Of a stretch of 9,702 nucleotides of DNA, positions 6,203-9,702 are shown piece by piece. The notes under the pieces were generated by a model that saw only the letters and a program-made list of their open reading frames with translations, did not search any database and had not been told where the DNA came from. The position numbers were made by a program, and so were the translations under genes. Source of the DNA: an uncultured Veillonellaceae bacterium (GTDB taxonomy: Bacteria > Bacillota > Negativicutes > Veillonellales > Dialisteraceae); NCBI GenBank assembly GCA_958439155.1, contig CAUBUJ010000061.1, positions 1 to 9,702 of the forward strand, given 5' to 3'. How positions within the stretch are numbered: position 1 is the stretch's first letter; every line of letters begins with the position of its first letter.

Positions 6203-6970
6203 ATGCAGCCATTGCCATGCGGCGCGGCGCTCCGCGTTGATCCATCCTATCTCTGTCTTTCTTTTCCCTATCCCTGCCCGTCCCTGTCAACGGCCATCTA
6301 CGGAGGAGGCTTCCGCCGCATCCGGTGGGCGATGAATAAAAAATTGACCGTCTTCTATCCGAGGGAAGAAGAATTTCCCGGCGGCTCCGTTCCTGCGTAC
6401 CTGCGCCTGTCCCTGGCGGAAGCGGGATGCGTCCCGGAAGAAAGCTCGGCGCTCCTCACTTCCGCCAGGATGGACTGGCACCGGGTCGTAGAGAAAAGTC
6501 ATGGGCCTCTCACAGTGGCAGTCATCGCCACGGCAGGGGTGGAAAAAACCGCGGCCCGCGCCGGCGATCCGCCCCTCTATGAAGAAAAGGATCACCATTT
6601 CTATCCAGTAGGAACGATCAATCTGATGGTCCTCATAAACGGCGCCCTCCCGGAGGGCATCATGGCCCGCGCCTTCATTACCATCACCGAAGGAAAAACG
6701 GCAGCTCTCCAGGATCTGGGCATCGCCAGCGTCTATACAGGCCGCCCCGCGACGGGCACCGCCACCGACGGCATCACTTTCGTGACCGATCCGAAAGGCC
6801 CTGCCTATACCGACGCGGGAACCTTCTCCGTGCTGGGATACCTCCTCTCCAGCGCCGCCTATGAAGCAGTGCGGAGCTGCCTCGTCGACTTCGACCGGCC
6901 ATGGAACCGGTTTGACAGCCTCGTCACCGCCGGAGCCGTAGACCTGGCTTCCCTCAAAAAAGGGCAGTAA
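6203..6970 (+). CDS. cbiZ: Adenosylcobinamide amidohydrolase (CbiZ family)
   Basis: A 255-residue protein matching CbiZ. The enzyme removes the aminopropanol side chain from adenosylcobinamide to give adenosylcobyric acid, allowing salvage of corrinoids from outside. Visible motifs are LSTAIYGGGFRRIRWAMN (28-45), ATAGVEKTAARAGDP (109-123), PVGTINLMVLIN (135-146), ITEGKTAALQDLG (161-173) and ATGTATDG (183-190). The ATG at 6203 has AAGGAGG 4 bases upstream. An upstream extension of the frame to 6167 lacks a ribosome binding site. The GGG-containing N-terminal motif rules out the later Met at about residue 44 as the start. No other corrinoid gene is in the window and no cobalamin riboswitch fits in the short upstream gap. 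It is divergent from the membrane protein gene. Confidence 0.9.
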   Translation: MQPLPCGAALRVDPSYLCLSFPYPCPSLSTAIYGGGFRRIRWAMNKKLTVFYPREEEFPGGSVPAYLRLSLAEAGCVPEESSALLTSARMDWHRVVEKSHGPLTVAVIATAGVEKTAARAGDPPLYEEKDHHFYPVGTINLMVLINGALPEGIMARAFITITEGKTAALQDLGIASVYTGRPATGTATDGITFVTDPKGPAYTDAGTFSVLGYLLSSAAYEAVRSCLVDFDRPWNRFDSLVTAGAVDLASLKKGQ

Positions 6971-6982
6971 CCCCCTCTTTTT
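6956..6982 (+). terminator. Weak terminator-like hairpin at the end of cbiZ
   Basis: AAAAAAGGG (6956-6964) can pair with CCCTCTTTTT (6973-6982) with one mismatch, over an 8-base loop that contains the TAA stop. The stem has only three G-C pairs and the T run is part of the stem, so efficiency is uncertain. Confidence 0.35.
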
Positions 6983-6985
6983 CAT

Positions 6986-7014
6986 TAGACAAACCATATC
7001 GACTTTGTTATGAT
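6986..7014 (+). promoter_or_regulatory. Sigma70-type promoter of the zeta-toxin-like gene
   Basis: TAGACA (6986-6991, one mismatch to TTGACA), a 17-base spacer, then TATGAT (7009-7014, one mismatch) with TG one base upstream (extended -10). Predicted start near 7021, giving a leader of about 88 bases. Confidence 0.75.
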
Positions 7015-7040
7015 ACTACCAAGTAAAGAAAGAGTAAGCG

Positions 7041-7054
7041 GCGGACGCGTCCGC
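7041..7054. repeat. Perfect 14-base palindrome GCGGACGCGTCCGC in the zeta-gene leader
   Basis: A perfect palindrome about 20 bases after the predicted transcription start and 54 bases before the ATG. It could be a protein-binding site or fold as a GCGGA/TCCGC hairpin with a CGCG loop in the mRNA leader. The protein or RNA role is unknown. Confidence 0.6.
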
Positions 7055-7108
7055 ATCAATACAGTATAAACAGGACAAAGCGCCTGAAGAAAGGGAAGTG
7101 GTACGGCA

Positions 7109-8152
7109 ATGCCCTACGACGAGCGAACCACAAGGGAACTCATAGATTCCGCGGAAATTACCCCCATGGGGATCCAGCTCGAGGTGAACGCGGAAATATT
7201 TACAACCATTCATAATCTGCTCGCAGGAATCCGGGGGACTGGTGAAATTTCTCCGGAAGACGACGCAACACTTTACAATCTGTGGCGCAAGACCATCCGG
7301 AAAATGTCCCGGGTGGAACTGCGCAGCGGTTATGGGATTCCCATGCGGGAACAGATCGCCATGCTCCAGCAGGCATTTGCCATTGAAAGCAAGTATACCC
7401 CGGACCAGGTCTTCCGCCCGGTGCGGGGCGTCAAGCTCACGAAGAAACTCATCGAGAAAGAAAGCGCCTTCGACAAAGACCAGATGCGCCTCCTTTTCGA
7501 AGAGAAAATCTGGCCTTCCATCGCGGTGAACAAGACAGGAGACCTGGACCGGCCCACAGCGTACATCGTCGCCGGCCAGCCCGGGTCTGGAAAAACCATC
7601 ATGTCTTCCGTCCTCATTGAATCCCATAATGGAGACATCGTCCAATCCATGAGCGACAATTTCCGCGGCTTTCATCCCCGGTACAAAGAGCTCATGAAAA
7701 AATACGGCCAGTACTGCGCCTACTTCTCCCTGCCCCAGGGAAAATTCCTCTCCGATCTCACCATGCACCGCGCCGCGGAAGGGCGGTACAACCTGATCCA
7801 GGAAGGTGCCCTCGAAAACGTGCAGTACACTCTGGATATGATCGAATTTTTGAAAAAGAAAGGCTACCAGGTCATTCTCATGATCCGGGCCTGTTCCCGG
7901 AAGAAGAGCTGGAAAGCGATCCACCAGCTCTACCTGCAGCAGCGCCTGAAAGCGCCGGGCCTCTCCCGGCTCATCACCAGGGAATACCACGATGCGGCGT
8001 GCCTCTCCTTCCTCTCCGCTACAGACCAGGTGGTAAAGCAGAATCTCATGGACCGGCTCATCATCAAGAGCGCGAAAGGCCTCCTTTACGACAGCGACGA
8101 CATGCCGACAGAAAGCGCCGCAGAAATCCTCGCCAAGCGTATGAAACAATAA
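7109..8152 (+). CDS. Zeta-toxin-like P-loop kinase with N-terminal extension
   Basis: A 347-residue protein. The C-terminal part fits the zeta toxin family: Walker A GQPGSGKT at 156-163, SDNFRGFHPRY at 182-192 (Asp183 aligning with the catalytic Asp), QEGALENVQ at 231-239, and GYQVILMIRA at 252-261 followed by Arg-rich LQQRL and SRLITREYHD. Zeta toxins phosphorylate UDP-N-acetylglucosamine-type substrates and block wall synthesis; other members of the fold modify different targets. Here the usual EGT motif reads EGA, changing a residue that contacts substrate in the known toxins. The first 145 residues are an extra, mostly helical, charged domain with no family I can name. No epsilon/PezA-like antitoxin gene lies upstream or downstream. 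The ATG at 7109 has only a loosely spaced AAGGGAAG upstream; Met20 is a less likely alternative. Toxicity is not shown by the sequence. Confidence 0.85.
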   Translation: MPYDERTTRELIDSAEITPMGIQLEVNAEIFTTIHNLLAGIRGTGEISPEDDATLYNLWRKTIRKMSRVELRSGYGIPMREQIAMLQQAFAIESKYTPDQVFRPVRGVKLTKKLIEKESAFDKDQMRLLFEEKIWPSIAVNKTGDLDRPTAYIVAGQPGSGKTIMSSVLIESHNGDIVQSMSDNFRGFHPRYKELMKKYGQYCAYFSLPQGKFLSDLTMHRAAEGRYNLIQEGALENVQYTLDMIEFLKKKGYQVILMIRACSRKKSWKAIHQLYLQQRLKAPGLSRLITREYHDAACLSFLSATDQVVKQNLMDRLIIKSAKGLLYDSDDMPTESAAEILAKRMKQ

Positions 8153-8163
8153 ATAACAAAGAG

Positions 8164-8190
8164 AAACCGCCTGTATGGGCGGTTTATTTA
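8164..8190 (+). terminator. Rho-independent terminator after the zeta-like gene
   Basis: AAACCGCC (8164-8171) and GGCGGTTT (8178-8185) pair perfectly over 8 bp with a 6-base loop, 11 bases after the stop codon. The following tract is ATTTAT, not a pure T run, so termination may be partial. Confidence 0.65.
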
Positions 8191-8276
8191 TGACTGGAAA
8201 CAGACTGGCCCCGCCGCGCGGCAGATGCCTCCCGGAAGGCCTCTTCTGTTTTCCCCATATTCCGGAAGGAACCCTT

Positions 8277-9170
8277 ATGAACCCCTCTTCTTTCATCCAG
8301 GAAGCGGCAGCCCGTCTCGGTCTCGACGCGTGCGGCTTCGCTTCCCTCTCCTCCCTCGCCGGGGCACGGCCCCATCTGGAAGCAGCCGGTACCGTCCCCT
8401 TCGCCCCGCCGCCGGCAGAGCGACTCTCTGCCGAATCCCTCCTCCCAGACGCGCGGTCAGCCATCGTCATTCTATTTCCCTACAAACCAGCCGGGGAAGA
8501 AACAGGCAATATCGCCCTCTACGCCCGGGCTCCGGACTACCACAGAGTGAACCGGAGCTACCTCGCAAAACTCATGGAAACCATCGAGCCTGCCTTCCCA
8601 GATGACCGGTTCCTTCCTATCACCGACACGAGCCCTCTCGCAGACCGGTGGCTCGCCTATACGGCAGGTCTGGGCTTCTTCGGCCGGAACCACTGCCTCA
8701 TCCATCCAAAGTACGGGTCGTACGTCACCATCGGCGCCCTCCTCACCACCCTCGCCCTGCCGGGAGGCACCCCCATGGAATGCCGCTGCGGCGCCTGCCG
8801 GCGGTGCATCTCTGCCTGTCCCGGCCGGGCCCTCACAGAAGGGGCCATCCGCCCATGGCAGTGCAAATCCTACCTGACCCAGAAAAAAGAAGCCCTCACC
8901 GAAGAAGAAACCGCCATTCTCCGGCGGACCCCCCTCATCTTCGGCTGCGACGAATGCCAGCGGGTCTGCCCATGGAATGAACAGGCCGCGCCGTCGCCGC
9001 TCCCGGAAATCCAGGAAGGGCGGATTTCCTCCCTTTCTGAGGAAACACTCTCGTCCCTCTCCGTCCGGGGATTTGATAAAACATACCGGGGCTACGCCTT
9101 CGCCTGGCGGGGGAAAAAAGTGCTCCTCCGGAATCTTTCTCTCATGAAAGATCCGCCCGATGCGGACTGA
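8277..9170 (+). CDS. queG: Epoxyqueuosine reductase QueG-like protein, short form
   Basis: A 297-residue iron-sulfur protein of the QueG family, which uses cobalamin and two [4Fe-4S] clusters for the last step of queuosine synthesis in tRNA. Motifs present: YARAPDYHR (82-90), ITDTSPLADRWLAYTAGLGF (115-134), FGRNHCLIHPKYGSY (135-149), the first ferredoxin motif CGACRRCISACP (171-182), Cys196, and CDECQRVCPWN (224-234). All eight expected cluster cysteines can be assigned (171, 174, 177, 181, 196, 224, 227, 231). The protein ends soon after RGYAFAWRGKKVLLRN, so it lacks the C-terminal HEAT-repeat part of B. subtilis or E. coli QueG (about 380 residues). The ATG at 8277 has GGAAGGA 6 bases upstream; the frame extends upstream to 8175 without support. 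The cobalamin need fits the nearby cbiZ, an inference. Confidence 0.88.
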   Translation: MNPSSFIQEAAARLGLDACGFASLSSLAGARPHLEAAGTVPFAPPPAERLSAESLLPDARSAIVILFPYKPAGEETGNIALYARAPDYHRVNRSYLAKLMETIEPAFPDDRFLPITDTSPLADRWLAYTAGLGFFGRNHCLIHPKYGSYVTIGALLTTLALPGGTPMECRCGACRRCISACPGRALTEGAIRPWQCKSYLTQKKEALTEEETAILRRTPLIFGCDECQRVCPWNEQAAPSPLPEIQEGRISSLSEETLSSLSVRGFDKTYRGYAFAWRGKKVLLRNLSLMKDPPDAD

Positions 9171-9195
9171 CCCCGGCGGGCCGCTGTGTTATAAT
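9167..9195 (+). promoter_or_regulatory. Sigma70-type promoter of the FAH-family gene
   Basis: CTGACC (9167-9172, two mismatches to TTGACA) overlaps the TGA stop of queG. A 17-base spacer and a perfect TATAAT (9190-9195) follow, with TG one base upstream (extended -10). The start codon is 44 bases after the -10. Confidence 0.75.
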
Positions 9196-9238
9196 ACATC
9201 CATATCATTCCATTTCCGATGGAGAAAGAAGGAATACC

Positions 9239-9702
9239 ATGCAAAGACTCATTTCCTATACCTATGAAGGACTCCGCCAGTGGGGCGTGCTCTCCGCGGA
9301 CGGCACCAAGATTTACCCCGCCTATGATCTGGAAGAAACCTACTTCATCCCCATGGCGGAAACCATGGAAGAATTCATCGAGCGCGGCGACGCAGGACTT
9401 CTCGATCTGGCGAAAATGCTGGAACAGAACGAAAAAGACCACGCTGTGGAACCGGTGCCTCTCGCCGCGGTGCACGTAGAAGTTCCTTTCCGACCGCGCC
9501 GCAACATTCTCTGTGTGGGAAAAAATTACCAGGAACACGTGAAAGAATTTGAACAGAACCAGGCCGCGAAAAATCCCACAGCCCCCATTTTCTTCACCAA
9601 AGCCACCACCTCCGTCATCGGACCGGATGAAGCAATCGACAGCCATCCTGACGTGACCAGCCAGGTGGACTACGAAGGCGAGCTGGGCGTCATCATCGGC
9701 AA
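9239..9702 (+). CDS. Fumarylacetoacetate hydrolase family protein, 3' part beyond window
   Basis: The frame from the ATG at 9239 stays open to the edge and gives 154 residues, about half of a typical 250-300 residue member. A variable N-terminal domain (1-85) leads into RRNILCVGKNYQEHVKEFEQ (87-106), PIFFTKATTSVIGPDEAI (115-132) and VDYEGELGVIIG (143-154), the FAH-fold core. The DYEGEL glutamates are metal ligands in the family. Members act as hydrolases, decarboxylases or isomerases on acylpyruvates and related 2-oxo acids, including oxaloacetate; the substrate cannot be told here. AAGGA lies about 5-6 bases before the ATG. Confidence 0.9.
   Translation, partial: MQRLISYTYEGLRQWGVLSADGTKIYPAYDLEETYFIPMAETMEEFIERGDAGLLDLAKMLEQNEKDHAVEPVPLAAVHVEVPFRPRRNILCVGKNYQEHVKEFEQNQAAKNPTAPIFFTKATTSVIGPDEAIDSHPDVTSQVDYEGELGVIIG

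Noticed and set aside
6971..7108. Possible small antitoxin gene upstream of the zeta-like gene
   Set aside because: Read in this interval, the 138 bases hold a promoter, a palindrome and a leader, with no credible start codon plus ribosome binding site for a small protein.
8213..8222. Palindrome GCCGCGCGGC before queG
   Set aside because: Ten bases of pure G and C are likely by chance in this composition. No promoter or repeat partner is nearby.
7016..8470. 484-residue minus-strand open frame
   Set aside because: It is antisense to the zeta-like gene and the start of queG. No ribosome binding site or domain was seen, and the composition is that of a shadow frame.

Overview
The window reads as an ordinary chromosomal segment from an anaerobic member of the Bacillota, most likely a GC-rich Negativicutes lineage (Veillonella/Dialister/Megasphaera-like). 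The reasons are a two-subunit iron-sulfur L-serine dehydratase, a YerC/TrpR-like regulator, a short CbiZ, strong AGGAGG-type ribosome binding sites, and GC-rich third codon positions. The lineage is an inference from gene content. No rRNA, tRNA, CRISPR array, IS element or phage gene is visible. No stretch longer than about 140 bases lacks a gene.

The left part, down to about base 6130, is read on the minus strand. In transcription order it holds: a membrane-anchored protein of unknown function (6130 to 4730) ending in a strong terminator; the serine dehydratase operon sdaAB-sdaAA followed by a small HTH regulator (4589 to 2587), ending in a terminator over the regulator's stop codon; a yerC-like regulator overlapping a phosphomannomutase/phosphoglucomutase gene (2422 to 742), again with a terminator; and sfsA, which starts 13 bases after that terminator and runs off the left edge.

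The right part is read on the plus strand. It holds: cbiZ (adenosylcobinamide amidohydrolase), a zeta-toxin-like P-loop protein with a long N-terminal extension and no antitoxin gene beside it, a short queG-like epoxyqueuosine reductase, and the first half of a fumarylacetoacetate-hydrolase-family gene that leaves the right edge. The zeta-like and FAH genes each have a readable sigma70-type promoter with an extended -10.

Most genes are housekeeping or salvage enzymes in separate transcription units. The points most worth following are regulatory: three copies of a 7-base word, two of them forming a dyad across the -35, around the yerC promoter; a terminator-like hairpin in the yerC leader; a perfect dyad bracketing the putative sda promoter -10 beside a co-transcribed orphan HTH protein; and a 14-base palindrome in the zeta leader. 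Two proteins also stand out: the orphan zeta-like protein, and the membrane protein with a duplicated DATR(I/V)F motif. I found no convincing evidence of a wholly new multi-gene system.
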